From contig CANQCK010000001.1 of NCBI GenBank assembly GCA_947589185.1, forward strand, positions 124,001 to 188,000: a DNA stretch of 64,000 nt. Reading direction: 5' to 3'. How positions within the stretch are numbered: the stretch's first letter is position 1; the number at the start of each line of letters is the position of its first letter. The DNA is from an uncultured Clostridia bacterium. GTDB lineage: Bacteria > Bacillota > Clostridia > Oscillospirales > Ruminococcaceae. This document shows positions 63,688 through 64,000 of this stretch, in pieces. Position numbers and translations under genes: made by a program. The notes below the pieces were generated by a model, which was not told where the DNA came from, searched no databases, and saw only the letters and a program-made list of their open reading frames with translations.

Positions 63688-64000
63688 TCAGCTAATAAGC
63701 TTTATAACGTCGTTAAAGGTCACATAAAGCATAAGCACCATCAAAAGTGCAAGACCAATAAAATGCACAACGCCTTCCTTTTCAGGACTTACAGGCTTTT
63801 TTCTTATTCCCTCAACTATTAAAAATATGAGCCGTCCGCCGTCTAAAGCAGGAAGAGGAAGCAGATTGAATATTCCCACGTTTATTGAGATCAATGCCGC
63901 CATAGAAAAAAGATTTTGAAATAGCTCAAGCCAGTTGACGCCTGATTCTGTAGTTCCATTTGATACTACGTCGCTTATTGCAGAAACTATCCCGACAGGT
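63688..64000 (-). CDS. rseP: Site-2 protease family RIP metalloprotease, C-terminal part
   Basis: The last 104 residues of an intramembrane protease; the frame is open through base 64000. Seen: PVGIVSAIS and the second catalytic motif NLLPLPALDGGRLIF with the zinc-binding Asp, then a final membrane helix (HFIGLALLMVLMLYVTF). The HExxH half and the PDZ domain lie outside the window. Confidence 0.92.
   Translation of the reverse strand, partial: PVGIVSAISDVVSNGTTESGVNWLELFQNLFSMAALISINVGIFNLLPLPALDGGRLIFLIVEGIRKKPVSPEKEGVVHFIGLALLMVLMLYVTFNDVIKLIS

Overview
The window looks like chromosomal core DNA from a low-GC, endospore-forming Clostridia bacterium, most likely Oscillospirales and Ruminococcus-like. 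This rests on protein similarity and gene order: the yicC-remA-gmk-rpoZ-priA-def-fmt-rsmB-rlmN-prpC-prkC-rsgA cluster, rseP-ispG-polC, rpsB-tsf, a PolC-type replicase, sporulation genes (sipL, spoIVA, a ylmC/ymxH-type gene, a spoIIM-like gene) and a BspA-type leucine-rich surface protein. About four fifths of the genes lie on the minus strand. I see no rRNA, tRNA, IS element, prophage or CRISPR array.

Layout on the plus coordinate: 1-12.7 kb is a tightly coupled minus-strand operon for translation, nucleotide metabolism and signalling, driven by a good sigma-A promoter at 12.7 kb. 12.8-17.3 kb holds a HAD phosphatase, glmS, an HD-domain protein, a helical protein and a YafQ/DinJ-type toxin-antitoxin pair whose operator lies inside its promoter. 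17.4-21.9 kb holds two membrane proteins, proC, a folate ECF transporter S component behind a tetrahydrofolate riboswitch, and pfkA. 22-28.5 kb carries a PASTA pseudokinase and a type II topoisomerase pair. 28.6-31.7 kb is a sipL-spoIVA spore-coat operon, followed by prmA with a small partner, then pyk and a GH43 glycosidase. 36.3-43.5 kb is a complete F-type ATP synthase operon (I-B-E-F-H-A-G-D-C) whose c subunit has a two-carboxylate, probably Na+-binding site and whose leader contains an attenuator-like hairpin. 43.7-49.6 kb has small, lipoprotein and translation genes (tsf, rpsB), sporulation-type genes and the LRR protein. 49.8-57.7 kb is a histidine operon (hisZ-G-[GNAT]-D-C-B-H-F-I-E) without hisA. 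57.9-64 kb has a P-loop kinase-like protein, polC, ispG and the end of rseP.

The strongest observations are these. PolC appears to lack the whole DnaQ-like proofreading exonuclease insertion while keeping an intact PHP metal site. The ATP synthase c subunit has the E/E-S-T two-carboxylate motif. The atp leader and the atpH-atpA gap contain long hairpins whose wobble pairs fit the sense RNA. A zinc-ribbon kinase with PASTA repeats has lost all three catalytic motifs. sipL and spoIVA, whose products are known partners, sit next to each other. The folT leader pairs a THF aptamer with an apparent Shine-Dalgarno sequestering stem.

Calls are from reading the sequence only. Family names are from recognised motifs, and start sites were picked from Shine-Dalgarno spacing where several were possible.
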